DNA of 64,000 nt from Agapetus fuscipes (taxonomy: Eukaryota > Arthropoda > Insecta > Trichoptera > Glossosomatidae), in assembly GCA_951799405.1 (NCBI GenBank), contig OX637334.1, positions 6,324,001 through 6,388,000 on the forward strand, in the 5' to 3' direction. Numbering within the stretch: the stretch's first letter is position 1; each line of letters begins with the position of its first letter. Both the position numbers and the translations under genes were made by a program. A model generated the notes under the pieces. It was not told the origin of the DNA. It ran no database searches and was given only the letters and a program-made list of their open reading frames with translations. Of the stretch, positions 31,261 to 42,147 are shown in pieces.

Positions 31261-31515
31261 ATTCCTTGAATTATAGGTTGGTATAAGGCTGACCACCCAT
31301 ACTGTAAAAAAATATTTACTTTGCCAATGTCACCCGTGTTTCAGGGTAGGTCGGCAAAAGTTGAAGGGTTTATGTTCATTTGAGGTTTGGATTTTATTTG
31401 TAAGTACACATTCAGCATTTGTAAGCGCGACCTACATGTGTTTGTTTGTGGGCATGCATTTGAGAGCCTTAAATGTTAATATATCTCTCCAACTTAGGTT
31501 ATAAATTATAGATAG
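31261..31515 (+). mobile_element. SINE-A subfamily I, full length
   Basis: CCTTGAATTATAGGTTGGTA to TTATAAATTATAGATAG; GAGGTTTGGATTTTATTTGT marks the subfamily. The 65-aa minus ORF across it is a by-product. Confidence 0.9.
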
Positions 31516-31735
31516 ACCCAGTTGTCCCCTATTCGGTAAGTTTCCATACATTATGCATGAGTTCAATAGAGTCCCACTGATTGTCGTGAAAAGAACAAAG
31601 ACGAAACGTCTCGGAAGACTGGGTGACAATGTAATACAAAGAATGGGAAGCGGCTAAAACAAACTATGGTAGAAAAGTGTATGAATAAAGAGTGTTTATT
31701 CTAAAATGGATTTCCTCTACTACACTTCGTATGTA
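31516..31735. other. unassigned sequence
   Basis: No gene or repeat recognised. Confidence 0.35.
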
Positions 31736-31850
31736 ACTGACCACCCGTACTCTAAAAATGGGTTCACTTTTCCCCCTTTGTTTATTTCAAGAAAAAACGC
31801 TAGAAGTTTCAAGGTTTACGCTCAAATTGGCTAATTTATCCTAGTTCGTC
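31736..31850 (+). repeat. SINE-A 5' part, decayed
   Basis: CTGACCACCCGTACTCTAAA and GGTTCACTTTTCC; its 3' part may be 31984-32075, either side of the hammerhead-like motif. Confidence 0.45.
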
Positions 31851-31864
31851 TGCAGAAAGGGTGC

Positions 31865-31905
31865 CTCCTGAAGAGGTTGGCTACGTCACCAACGATACGT
31901 CGAGA
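31865..31905 (+). ncRNA. hammerhead-ribozyme-like motif with altered box 2
   Basis: CTC (stem I), CTGAAGA (31868-31874), an extra G, GTTGG/CCAAC stem II with an 8-nt loop, then GATACGTC where GAAACGTC would be expected, then GAG closing stem I. Layout fits a minimal type I hammerhead, but the change in the GAAA box would be expected to inactivate it. No experimental support. Confidence 0.4.
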
Positions 31906-31983
31906 ATAATTTAAGTTCACCCATAACGATTCGTCTTATATCTAAAAAAAAGTACGTAATATTGAAAAAGTTTAATTTTGAAA

Positions 31984-32075
31984 AAAGTGCTCATGCAGGA
32001 AGTGTTTGCTTGTCAGTGTGATTTTAATATTAATCATAGGTGGGATTAATCGTAAGTATTATTGCAACTTAGATT
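31984..32075 (+). repeat. SINE-A 3' part, decayed
   Basis: GTGCTCATGCAGGAAGTG to TTATTGCAACTTAGATTTA. Confidence 0.45.
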
Positions 32076-32440
32076 TAATAATTGTTTTGCTTTAGAAAGC
32101 CAGCGCATCGCTTTCAAATACCTTCTCATTTTTGAAAGCCATTCACAATTTTTTCTATCACATGCCAAGGGATCGTCTTAAATGCATAGAAATTCAGAGA
32201 ACAGTTAATATTTCTGATTTGACAGCATCTGATCACGCGAGGTTAAAGACAAATTCAGATTTTTCACAGAGTTCAAAGACCTACAAAGTTTTTACTATTT
32301 TTGTGATCTGATTTTCTTCTGTAGAAAAAATGGGATTTTAAGAAGCATTAACACTACTACTAAAAAATATGACACGTTTGCCAATGTAACCCGTGTTTCA
32401 GAGAAAAATGGCAAGAGGAGCATAGTTTTTTATGAACGAT
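32076..32440. other. unassigned sequence
   Basis: A SINE-A-like piece (TTGCCAATGTAACCCGTGTT) is at 32375-32420; otherwise nothing. Confidence 0.4.
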
Positions 32441-32690
32441 CCGTAGTCTAATTGTTAAAGATAACTTACACCTTAAGAGCCGTCTGCATGCTTTTTCATC
32501 GCTAGTCTACGCCAATTTGGTAAGCAAGACACAGTTTCTCTAAGGCTGGGGAATTTCGTGTGATTGGTCTTAGCGAGGAAATATTTAAAAAATAAAATGT
32601 TTGTTTTGTGCTTTGCTGCAAATTGAACCCACGACCCTCTTTTTGCGAGTGCGTAGCGTTAGCTTCTTAACTAAAAACCTTTGCATTGTG
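32441..32690 (-). repeat. tSINE-1, decayed
   Basis: AAGCAAGACACAGTTTCTCT, the B-box complement AATTGAACCCACGACC and a decayed head at the right mark a minus-strand copy. Confidence 0.55.
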
Positions 32691-32949
32691 AATGAGAATA
32701 CCGCGGAAGATTAAAATAGAGGAAAATAAAATATTATTGAATATATTAAGGTAATCCATTATTTCATTCTCATTGGACGATAAAATATTCTCCCTCGTAA
32801 ATTCCTCCATTAAAATTATTCGAATACTTTTGCCATAATACTCCCGCCTCCCGATAATTCCCTATAATAATACTACGAACATTCTTCAGTACCTCAAGTA
32901 CTAAACTTGTTTCTAAGCAGAGCATTTACCAAAAAATACAGTTATACTT
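32691..32949. other. unassigned AT-rich sequence
   Basis: Nothing recognised. Confidence 0.35.
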
Positions 32950-33365
32950 TTTAGTGTGTGTGTGTGTGTATGTACACAGTGAAAATTCATTTTTATGAGA
33001 ATGTATAAAAAATTAAAAACACAGAGTTTCATCTCCACAAACTGAGCATTTATTACACTTTTTTTTCATTTATTAAAAGTTTTGTAACCGTGTCCTTTTG
33101 GAAATGACGTAAGCGAATCGGAAGTAGGTACTTGGGGTGAAATAAATGCTTAACTTGAGAACGTAAAACTATGTGTTTTTCATTTCTTTATACTTTCTCA
33201 AAAATATTATTTTGTTGAGGTATAAAGATATCTTTCGGAGGTACCTATTAGATACTTACATCTCTCCGGCTAGCTTCAGGATCTCACAAGGAGCGTGGGT
33301 TTTTTTTATTTGCTTTAATCTAACTTTACTTCAGGGAATTATATACTTAATGTTAATTCTCAATC
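32950..33365. repeat. terminal-repeat relic with decayed hammerhead-like motif
   Basis: GT repeat, then CACAGTGAAAATTCATTTTT and AACACAGAGTTTCATCTCCA, shared with 12300-12380 and 40745-40790. TTTGGAAATGACGTAAGC...AATCGGAAG (33090-33125) resembles the motif at 13000 (minus). 33200-33365 is the inverse of 12785-12965, including the GGATCTCACAAGGAGC block. Confidence 0.45.
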
Positions 33366-33387
33366 TAACCTCCTACGAGCAGGTGAT

Positions 33388-33620
33388 CTCAATCTAAATC
33401 TAAGCTGCAAAGATATGTATCATTTGAGATTCATATTAAATGCATTCCCACAAGCAGACACGTATATATAAAGTATCATATATATAAAAATCCCAATCTT
33501 AAATGAACATAAGCCCTGCAACTCTGGCCAACCTTTCCTGAAACAGGGGTGACATTGACAAAGTGAACCATTTTTTACAGTATGGGTGGTCAACCTCATA
33601 CCAACCTATCAGTCAAGGAA
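33388..33620 (-). mobile_element. SINE-A copy
   Basis: CTCAATCTAAATCTAAGCTG to ACCAACCTATCAGTCAAGGA. The middle (ACGTATATATAAAGTATC) is rearranged. Confidence 0.85.
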
Positions 33621-33684
33621 TACAAGCAATTAAATAAATTCAATGGTGTATTTTAATGTAATGGTGTACATTGATGGTGTTTAT

Positions 33685-34075
33685 ATATCCTGTTGATGAG
33701 ATATCCGGTCACAGTGATCTCTACAATGAAGTCAGGGAGCAAACCAATAAGGCAGCAGCAATATCCGGCTGCCTCAAGGACAATTTATGGAAGGACAAAT
33801 ACATGCTCACAAGGTCTCTAGGTCTGGCACAGTCACAGTCAGGACCAAGAGCTTTCTTTGTACGCCTGAGATAAAAGACAGTCAGAGACAGGGTGAGAAA
33901 TTCTGAAATAAGGAACAAACTATGATACCGGAGAGACCACGTGGATGGGATGGAGAGTTGAAGAATTCATGTAGCTACCCACAGTATACTTTTAAGACAC
34001 CGTCTTGTTCAAGATGAATCAGTTTGTGGTTCCTAAGAGGACAACTTCCGTTCAATCACACATTAGTAAGAAAGA
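33685..34075 (+). mobile_element. RTE-like LINE relic
   Basis: Reads DLYNEVREQTNKAAAISGCL and KDNLWKDKYMLTRSLGLA, matching the post-RT region (ExxxRxNKAxxxxGxL) of insect non-LTR polyproteins, then decays through frameshifts and stops. Confidence 0.6.
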
Positions 34076-35564
34076 AGAAGATAATTAAACTTAAATAAAG
34101 CCTGTAGCTAGAAAATTTACTGGAAAAGGATATAGATAAAAATAAAACTGTCATTGGAGGGTTTCTGTTCATTTTTCAGTGAACGCTTTTGCTGATTTTA
34201 AACGTACATATTCATAAATGTAAACCAAAATTAAACTTTGTTAGAATTCACTTGAGTTTATTTTATACACTACAAAGTTTCAATTTTTCATTTGTCGCTA
34301 GGAAGAACTGAACCTAAACTAGCAGTGCAAAAAATAAATTAAACTCATGACAATTATAACAAAGTTGAATTTTTATTTTAATGTGTAAAAATGAACTTTC
34401 ACAAAGTTGCTGCAATTTTTTTAAATATTATTTATTTATATACATTGGCCACAGCTTTCCGACATCTTCATGGATCCATTTCTGGGTCTTCCCCTCCCTT
34501 GTTACACCACCTCGTCACCCAACTCCTTTAACTACCTTGCGAGAACAAAACGGGAAACAAACCTCACAGGAAACCGGAGAAATTTCCGGCAACAGGATTG
34601 CGAAGAAGCCTTTGGCAATTAATATTATTAAACGGAAAGTATGTTTACATAAAATTAACATATTCGAGGTATATTTTACTATTGGAATGTAGTCAGCAGA
34701 AATAATTGCGGGACTATTTCTTATAGTTATTCATACAGTGTAGCAATCACATGTTATTTGAGGGAGAGCATTTAACCGACTGAGTACCCACTCGCGTTGC
34801 AGAGAGCAATTTGCAAATGTATCTAACAATAAACTAGGTATGTCAATTAATTACCAGATAAACATAATACAATAATGCATCACAGTATGTTTCCTATGGG
34901 CTCTTAAACCGCTCAACCATTTGAATTAAAATATCATGAAACATGCACAATATTTACGGAAATATTCCTGTTAATTTTTATATCGATTTTACTATATTTG
35001 TGTTTTTACTCTACTCTTGTCTCCTAATTTTAACTTTAATTTACTTTTTATTTCATACTAGCACTAAATACTAAGACTTTTATTTTTTAATTTGATTGTT
35101 GCACCCGATGACAAACTGAAAATTTTTGGTTTATCGGGACAAAAATGTTTAATTTTTAAGATTTAATATTTCTTGTACAAATTGTTTATGAAATAAAAAA
35201 ATAAAAAAAAAAAGATCAGATTACGAACCAATTTCAATATGACGAGTTGTTCAGCCAATTAAAATTTAATGTTCGATAGCTTTTTCGAAAAGCTTGCGAA
35301 AGAGAAATGTTGAATTATGTAATCAGTTTTCTTTGTTTTGTAAAAGTTCGCATTGGAAAAGTCGGTAGTGCATTTGAAGGAAAAGTCAACCCGTGTTTTT
35401 TTTTTATTTTTCAAGGGTAAGAACCTTATTTCAAATAGTTTAATTTTATTTTCAAAAACTTGGTCGATGTTATGGTCTAGCGCCCCTCTATCGACGTCAA
35501 CGATTAGACATAAAGGGGCGATGGGTTTATCTATTAAGGTGGGCGATGGACAAAAAAATGTTGG
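34076..35564. other. unassigned AT-rich sequence
   Basis: Largest stretch without assigned repeats in this half. A minus-strand GRGRPRN reading near 34485-34510 hints at another LINE C-terminus. The 103-aa and 77-aa ORFs have no recognised domain. Confidence 0.4.
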
Positions 35565-35695
35565 GCAACACTGGTCTAGTGGCTAAGGCGTTAGCACTAA
35601 AATTAGCGTCTTTAAAACAAGGCAAGTTTGAATTCAGTTGTGTCTTATTGACGATAACTTTGACCCTGGTTCAACAGACGGCATTTGATCTATAG
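35565..35695 (+). mobile_element. tSINE-3, 3'-truncated by SINE-A
   Basis: CTGGTCTAGTGGCTAAGGCG (A-box region), a weak B box, and ACTTTGACCCTGGTTCAACA. Confidence 0.6.
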
Positions 35696-35942
35696 TACAA
35701 TCTAAGTTGCAAAGATATCTTTAAAAAAAACATAATAAACGCATGCCCACAATCAGACATGTGTAAGTTCACGTTAACAGACGCTGCATGTGAAATTACA
35801 AAATAAAATCATAGCCTCAATTGAATATACACCCTGCAACTTTTGCCGACCTTCCCTGAAATAGAGGTGACATTGGCAAAATTAAAATTTTTAACAGTAT
35901 GGGTGGTCAGCCTCATACCAACCTATAAGTCAAGGAATATAC
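35696..35942 (-). mobile_element. SINE-A copy
   Basis: ACAATCTAAGTTGCAAAGAT to ACCTATAAGTCAAGGAATA. Confidence 0.85.
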
Positions 35943-36004
35943 ATGTTATAACAATGTTGAGTTTCTATTTACAGCTGACATTAGCTCTCAAGTTAGCTAT
36001 TTTT

Positions 36005-36200
36005 AAATAATTGCTAGTTTGAGTCACGTTGTGTTCTATAGACGATAACTTTGACCCTGGTTCAACAGACGTCGTAATAATAAATTAGAAGTATTTAAAA
36101 TATAATTTGAGAACTTATTACTTGGTGATGTTTCTGGCAAGGCAAAATAAGATGTTGAATTGCAATTATCTTCACGATTTTTTTCAATAAAAGATTGGAA
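36005..36200 (+). mobile_element. tSINE-3, head-truncated
   Basis: ACTTTGACCCTGGTTCAACA then TGTTTCTGGCAAGGCAAAAT, the same end as at 14740. Confidence 0.6.
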
Positions 36201-36329
36201 AAAAATAGGTTAATTAAAAAGTTGAATAAAAATCAATCTTTAATCTTTGCTCTAAAAACTAAACCATTTGGCGGCAACTTCAAACGCTCTTCCGTACTTT
36301 TTACTCTTCCATGTGCTGTATGCAGAGTA

Positions 36330-36440
36330 TAAAACTTTATGATCACACTCGACCATAGCGTACCAAAAAATGTATGGAAACGAAAACAGCGGCCCTATTG
36401 AGAGCTACATTTGTGGTGTAATTTGTGAACGGAAAGTCTT
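36330..36440 (+). repeat. M1-related fragment
   Basis: AGTATAAAACTTTATGATCA, GACCATAGCGTACCAAAAAA and TTGAGAGCTACATTTG follow the M1 order. Confidence 0.5.
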
Positions 36441-36572
36441 ACCTCTGTATGTTTTATTCACACAGAGTTCTTTTGTTAGTTTTACTGAAAACTTTCCTCG
36501 GTAAAGTAGTAGAGTAACATTGAGAACGCATTGTACTCCAGCCGACAATCCTCTAGGGTTGGCCAGTACCTC

Positions 36573-36757
36573 TGCAGACACGTAAAAGTTCGTGCTTACA
36601 CATGCTGTACGCGAACTTAAAACATAAAAACCCAAATCTCAAATGAACATAAGCCCTTGTAGCTGTAACTCTTGCTGACCTTACCTTAAACAGAGGTAAC
36701 ATTGGCAAAGTGATCCATTTTTACAACATTGGTGGTCAGCGTCATACCGACCTTAAG
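36573..36757 (-). mobile_element. SINE-A, 3'-truncated
   Basis: GCAGACACGTAAAAGTTCGT to GGTCAGCGTCATACCGACCT. Confidence 0.75.
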
Positions 36758-36863
36758 ATGTTGTGCACGGATCAGTGCTGCAGGAAGAGCAACCAACTTC
36801 GATACTAGCCCCTCCACGCCCTGAGTGCTTCAAGGAAATCAGGATCTGGTCAGGTTAGTCGCA

Positions 36864-37127
36864 ACGCAACGCAACTAAGCTACACATATAGTGAAACTTC
36901 TTGCCTGCGTTTCCCCGAAGGGGTCGCATGTGGTGCTTCGGGACCTTTTTATTTTTACAGGTAAGGGGGCCGGCCTCACACAAAGAACTTTCAGTTGAAG
37001 TGGGGATTTCCCAGCTCCCGGGGGGCTTGTTCTCATTTCTTGTAAAGGCTGAGTAAACCTTTGAGATCGAACCCTTGCCCTCGGCATGGAATGTAAGCAT
37101 TCTACCAATTGAGCTATCGACCTTTTT
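36864..37127 (-). mobile_element. tSINE-2 half of a tSINE-1/tSINE-2 dimer
   Basis: GCAACTAAGCTACACATATA (tail) to CCAATTGAGCTATCGACC (head), then TTTTTACGAGC into tSINE-1. Same junction and same post-head deletion as 2533-3030. Confidence 0.85.
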
Positions 37128-37368
37128 ACGAGCTTGATCGTCGTCGCTACAAAGCGCTAATTCTTAAGCAAGACCCAGTTGCTGTAAGGCTGGATGGACC
37201 TTTGGTGACGGGTCATTGGTAAAGGTTGTATGAATTGTTCAACCCAGCGAAGAGCAAATTTGAAAATATAAAAAATATAAATGGTATATTATTTGTGCTC
37301 CGCTGGGAATCGAACCCACAATCTTCCCATTCAGAGTCCGAAGTGCTACCACTGAACTACGGACCGAT
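37128..37368 (-). mobile_element. tSINE-1 half of the dimer
   Basis: GCTTGATCGTCGTCGCTAC to the head complement GAACTACGGACCGATC. Confidence 0.85.
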
Positions 37369-38334
37369 CATCTGAACAACAGTCCGCCATCCTATTGACC
37401 GCGTTCCTGTTCCTGCTTGGAAATTGCCTCTCCATATTTATGGTGTGCACTGTGTGAATTGTAAATTTCAATATTATATTTTATTTTAAAACTTATTATT
37501 GATATTTCTTTTAAATTTGTTCTTCATATCGACGGTTAAAAGGTAATAAGGCATAAGCGACAACAACTAAATTGTTCAGGAGAGCAGTTTAAAGATTGAT
37601 ATTGCAGAAAAATGGCAGAACTTTTTTTATTTTTTATCACATCGTTAAAATCAAAACATCTCAAAAATTAAAAAAAAACAAAGGCATTTATTAGCATTTC
37701 TTCTAAGTGGTTTTACGATTTGTTTATGTCACAAGCGCTTTTAGGACAAAATCTTGTCGGTTACACCAAAACCATACATCGAAAACACAGTTGTTTGCTT
37801 GGGCATAAACAACATAAAAATCATCGTAGAGCTATAGGAGCTAGTTCATTAGAAAGAGCAGAAAATTTTAAGTAGGATAGTATTCATAACTCATTTTTGG
37901 CCAAAACGTCGCTCTACTTCCTTTTAACCGTCGATATGCTCTTAAATATCTTAATGTACCTACATTAATCACAGTTTTTAAAGTATATAATGTAATGTAA
38001 GATAACTAATGCACTGGTTCTCCATGCATATCTATCTCTGTATTCCTCGTCCACCCCTTCGCTCGGGACGTCCCCTAATTGAAGAGAAATAGCGCCATCT
38101 CTCTCCCACTTATTGGGCGCGCATCAAACGGGAATCTTCTTGCCGGGAAGACTTCATTCCCAAGAAAGGAAAGGGTGCAAAAAATGTCAGGGAATTGAAA
38201 GAGAAAATACACTGTCAAAGTGTGGATAAGGATGGGGAATGGACTCGGCACATTTAAAGAAGGAAGGATGAAGCGTGATGTCATTATGCCGGGTTGATAG
38301 GAAAAATGCCAACAATTATTTTGTTACCAGCTAC
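37369..38334. other. unassigned AT-rich sequence
   Basis: No gene or repeat recognised. A region rich in TCCC near 38040-38110 carries no domain. Confidence 0.45.
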
Positions 38335-38546
38335 CATTTGATTCAAAGATGACCTTTAAATTAAATCACATTCTACACAATCTGACCTACGTAAGAAAAA
38401 AATGTACTAAATACGATTATGTAAGAAATGTTATCAATATTTTCAAAAACAATTTCCAGTTTTTAGAAGACACATTTGTTCAGTACACATACAAGCATTG
38501 CTTATGTAAAATTACCTCTGTTAATAAGACAAACAAGCACTAAGGG
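38335..38546 (+). repeat. mid-repeat Y
   Basis: ATTCAAAGATGACCTTTAAA to GACAAACAAGCACTAAGGGG; matches 11560-11780. Confidence 0.55.
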
Positions 38547-38572
38547 GATGAAATATTATTTTATTGTTGCTT

Positions 38573-38787
38573 TTTTAATAGGTTGAAATAAAACTGACCT
38601 CCCATACTGTGAAAAATGGTTCACTTTGTTAATGTCACCCTGTTTCAGGAAAGATCGGCAAGAGTTGCAGGGTTTATTTTCATTTGAGTGGCATGCTAAG
38701 CGCGAACTTATACGTGTCTGCCTTTGAGAATGTCTGTAAATTGAATCTGAAGTTTAATAGGTATATCTTTGCAACTTATATTTTAGA
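38573..38787 (+). mobile_element. SINE-A, internally deleted
   Basis: TAATAGGTTGAAATAAAACT to TTTGCAACTTATATTTTAG. Confidence 0.7.
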
Positions 38788-39519
38788 ATATGGATCGTCA
38801 ATAGGTTTTGATTACATATTTGAAAACAGAAATTAATGCTGTTTTTCAAATTCGCTAATTTTGCTTTTGCTCGACCAACCACATGTTTCATATAATTCCA
38901 ACCCATTAACGCATAATGATTTAAAATTACAATAAATGCATCATAAAAACATACAAAACACAATTTGAAACGTGTCTCTTGCATAATGTGCAGACCGGTC
39001 ACCCGGCTAAAAGGTTCACCTGGCTGTATTTTTACAGCAAAACGTAAAACATGGTACAATTAAAATACATGGCTCGTTTTGGCTCGCATGAAACATGGGT
39101 AGAGATTAAAAAAAAGTAAGTGGGACGAAAATTAATTCATGTCTGTGTACACCTCTCTGTATAAAACATCTCGTAAATTCCGAAACATCTCGTAAATACA
39201 AAAATGTGTGAAAGATACAACAGCACCTCTATAGTGTCATTCAGCTTTCATATGTCTTTTCTATTTTTACGCCATGGTGGGGAATTTACACGACGTTTTA
39301 TACTTTTTCTTCTTCTGGTGCCACTTTCATCAAAAATCGGCAATCATCATTTTGCTATTTTGACTTTGCATGCTGCGACTCGAAACAGTGTCTTCGTGCT
39401 TTTGTTGAACTATTGTCGCAGGATTTTCAGTCAGGATGTCCTTCGGCGCGGCGTCCCATACTAGCATGAAACGGAATATATCTAGAGTTATTTATCATTG
39501 CATTTGAGTACCATGATGT
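38788..39519. other. unassigned sequence
   Basis: The 101-aa minus ORF at 38754-39059 and 86-aa plus ORF at 39204-39464 have no recognised domain. Confidence 0.4.
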
Positions 39520-39692
39520 AGAATCTAAATTGCAGAGATTTCATATTGAATTCATTCCCACAAGCAGACACTTGTAAGTTCGCGTTTACGCATGCTGTAT
39601 GTGAACTTACAACTGAAAAAGTGTTGTTTGATGCATTCATATATGAATCCTAAATGTTTTACATTTTTGTAATTTAGATTATAGATTCGAAA
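39520..39692. repeat. two opposed SINE-A fragments
   Basis: Minus-strand 3' half (39520-39628, CTCACAAGCAGACACTTG-like) followed by a plus-strand 3' end (39631-39692, ending AATTTAGATTATAGATT). Confidence 0.5.
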
Positions 39693-39994
39693 ATGGCAAT
39701 TACGAAAAGATTAAATTTTAATTGAAAATACACAAACATTGTGCGGTGGATATTTATTTTGGTATCAATTACAGTAGAGGTGTTAATCCCTCGTAAATTC
39801 TTTACCAGGGTTTTGAAAATGTAATTGTCATTCCTGGACCTCCCTGTCCTTCATAATCCTCGGCAGATCCTGAAAATAAGCCAGGCTTTTCTAGCGGGAA
39901 GGGGGTGTGGGCTGAAAGAAGAGAAGTTCAGGGTTTCTCAAAATGTTAACCTCGTAGACCTTTTTCGTAACATAACCTCAAATTTTCGTATTTG
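39693..39994. other. unassigned sequence
   Basis: Nothing recognised. Confidence 0.35.
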
Positions 39995-40225
39995 AACGTT
40001 CAATCTGTAACAGTAACTGTCTCTGTCATTCCGTTACAGTTGAGCATAACCTTTGTAGAGTTGTCTGCATTACTTGTTATATTTAAAAACTTCTTTCCAT
40101 TCATTCATATCCATCACTGTTTCCAAAAAAAATCCTCTCTTGAAATGCATTCTGTATATTATATTCTTTCATAATTTCATCAATCTGATAATACCATTGT
40201 TTTCTCGATTTTTGCTGTCAATTTT
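39995..40225 (-). mobile_element. LINE 3'-end relic
   Basis: The complement matches the terminus and coding order of 1150-1388 (GTAACGGAATGACAGAGAC, then the decayed EEIVKE region). Heavily decayed. Confidence 0.45.
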
Positions 40226-40744
40226 TTTCTGCTACATTTATTGACATTTGGCAGACGCTATGATGGTTTGTAAAATAGTCATGCAGCATACAGAAAACAT
40301 AGCAACTATACTAGCTAGAAAAAAACGACGAATCTAAGTTAAATGTAAAATTTGTTTGTGCATTGTATATGAGCATTCTTTGACCTGTACCTGAAGGTAA
40401 CAGATGTCGCATCCGTACCAACGCAGAGCAGAGGTCCATACTTCAAGATTCAAATCTCGTGTCAGCAATGAAATCATGAAGACTTCAGTGAGTCAGACAT
40501 GTAGAACGTTCAGAAGACTTCAGGATTATCAGAAATGTCTTAGATGGTGGTGCCTCTGGGGGCAGATGACTCAGATGACTAGGAAGTGATGTGCGTCCTG
40601 TCGTTCTAAAAATTAAGTGGACCATGGAAGCAAGCAGCACGATACAAAGAGTCCTCGAGGATTGTGGTTCGGGAGGCCATGAACCTTCAAAGCTAGTGGA
40701 CCGGAAGAAAGTAAGTATGTAAGTTAGTTTATATTTAGATTTTG
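40226..40744. other. unassigned sequence
   Basis: No recognised domain in the 61-aa ORF at 40404-40589. Confidence 0.4.
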
Positions 40745-40803
40745 TAGGGTTTGTGTATTCACACAGTGAAAATTCATTTTATTTAAAATAAAATTATTTA
40801 TTT

Positions 40804-40970
40804 CTAAAACGTAGTTTTATTTTCACAATAATATTTTCTACCTCAAGCACTTTCAACCTTCAATACTCAGGTCATTATCAAGAGACGAACTTTTGATAAT
40901 GACCTGAGTATTGAAGGTCAAAAGTGCTTGAGGTAGAAAATATTATTGTGAAAATAAAACTACGTTTTAG
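40804..40970. repeat. foldback with paired hammerhead-like motifs
   Basis: About 78-bp arms (CTAAAACGTAGTTTTATTTT and complement) around a short loop, followed by an A run. Read outward on the minus strand: CTC, TTGATAA, extra U, GACCT/AGGTT hairpin, GAAAGTGCTT, GAG. CTC and GAG can pair as stem I; AAG and CTT can close stem III. The first box departs from CTGANGA. The flank TTGTGTATTCACACAGTG also occurs beside the 28.6-kb foldback. Confidence 0.5.
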
Positions 40971-40987
40971 AAAAAAAAAAAAAAAAT

Positions 40988-41217
40988 TAAAGTTTATATT
41001 TCAACAAATATACATACGGTCTGAGAGGGTAAAAAAAACACTTTGAGAATAACTGCTTTACACGAAGTAAAGTGTGCTGAAATTAGCAATTATAGGGACC
41101 GCAATGTAGGCTGGCTTTGGGTCACTCAAAGGTGAACCAAATAAAATTATCTGACTATAAAATCTAATGGTAGAGGGTTCGGGAATATATTTTAGTGGGC
41201 ATTAATGAATGGAAATG
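40988..41217. other. unassigned sequence
   Basis: Nothing recognised. Confidence 0.35.
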
Positions 41218-41440
41218 ACCGGTCAATTTGTATAGATTATGCGTTTGCAACGAGAGGCATCGGTTGAATCTGACAGTGAAGACTTTTTTCGGTTTCCCGT
41301 TTTTTTTAGAAACTTTGTATCAGCTTCTCAAGAAATGAGATCCAGTTTGTTTTGGAATTAGGAAAAATATTTTACATTTACGTAAAGTAATTGGTGTAAG
41401 ACTCGACCACTTCCGTGTGTAAATAAAAAAGTCCACATGC
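41218..41440 (+). repeat. tSINE-2, decayed
   Basis: ATGACCGGTCAATTTGTATA head, CTTCTCAAGAAATGAGATCC body, TTGGTGTAAGACTCGACCAC end. Confidence 0.5.
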
Positions 41441-41524
41441 CAATTTTACTGTTCGCGGATGATGTAGTAAAAAGAAATAGAAAGATTAAAACAGGGATAG
41501 GGAGTACTCACAACAATTTGCTTT

Positions 41525-41603
41525 TATTTTTACGATTGTCTGATGGAACGCTTGCGTTCAAAGCCTGAGAGTTTGAATCCCACCAATGGTTTTCCCACAA
41601 TTC
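41525..41603 (+). mobile_element. tSINE-2 head, left of a nested insertion
   Basis: ACGATTGTCTGATGGAACGC and the B-box region GTTTGAATCCCACC; resumes at 41931. Confidence 0.65.
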
Positions 41604-41930
41604 TCTGACTTGTAGGTTGGTATGAGGCTAACCACCCATACTGTAAAAAATGGTTCACTTTACCAATGTCACCCCTGTTTTAGGGAAGGTCGCCAAAAGT
41701 TACAGGGCTTATGTTCATTTGAGGTTTGGATTTTAATTTATAAGTACACATGCAGCATTTGTAAACGCTAACTTACACGTGTCTGTCTGTTTGTGGGCAT
41801 GCACTTAGCATTAATCTTTAATAACATAATGAGGGCTCCTGAGGTGTGATTCACACAAAAACAGCGCACACCAAATATATTATCCTAACATTATTAATAT
41901 ATATTTGCAACTTAGATTATAAAGATTTTA
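41604..41930 (+). mobile_element. SINE-A inserted in tSINE-2
   Basis: CTGACTTGTAGGTTGGTATG to TTGCAACTTAGATTATA; itself split by an L2-type tail at 41829-41897. Confidence 0.85.
41829..41897 (+). mobile_element. solo L2-type 3' tail inserted in SINE-A
   Basis: GGGCTCCTGAGGTGTGATTC, GCGCACACCAAATATATTAT and a final TTATTAAT: an about 70-bp insertion with nothing but the shared LINE/SINE 3' end. Confidence 0.75.
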
Positions 41931-42147
41931 CAGTGTCAGAAATTATTTTCCGTTTCGTTGTTGATTTCAACCCCAAAATCAAAGCACCTGCGGGGTTTAT
42001 TTAGCCTTCACGAGAAATGAGATCTTGAAACCCATGCTTGAAACGATTGGCGCAAGACGAGCCATTTTACTTGAGAAGAAGTCCAGTCGCCGCATGTCAT
42101 TCCTCCGGGAAGAACGCGGCAAAAAGTAACACTATATGTGCAACAAC
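41931..42147 (+). mobile_element. tSINE-2, right part
   Basis: CAGTGTCAGAAATTATTTTC to ACACTATATGTGCAAC, completing the copy begun at 41525. Confidence 0.7.
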
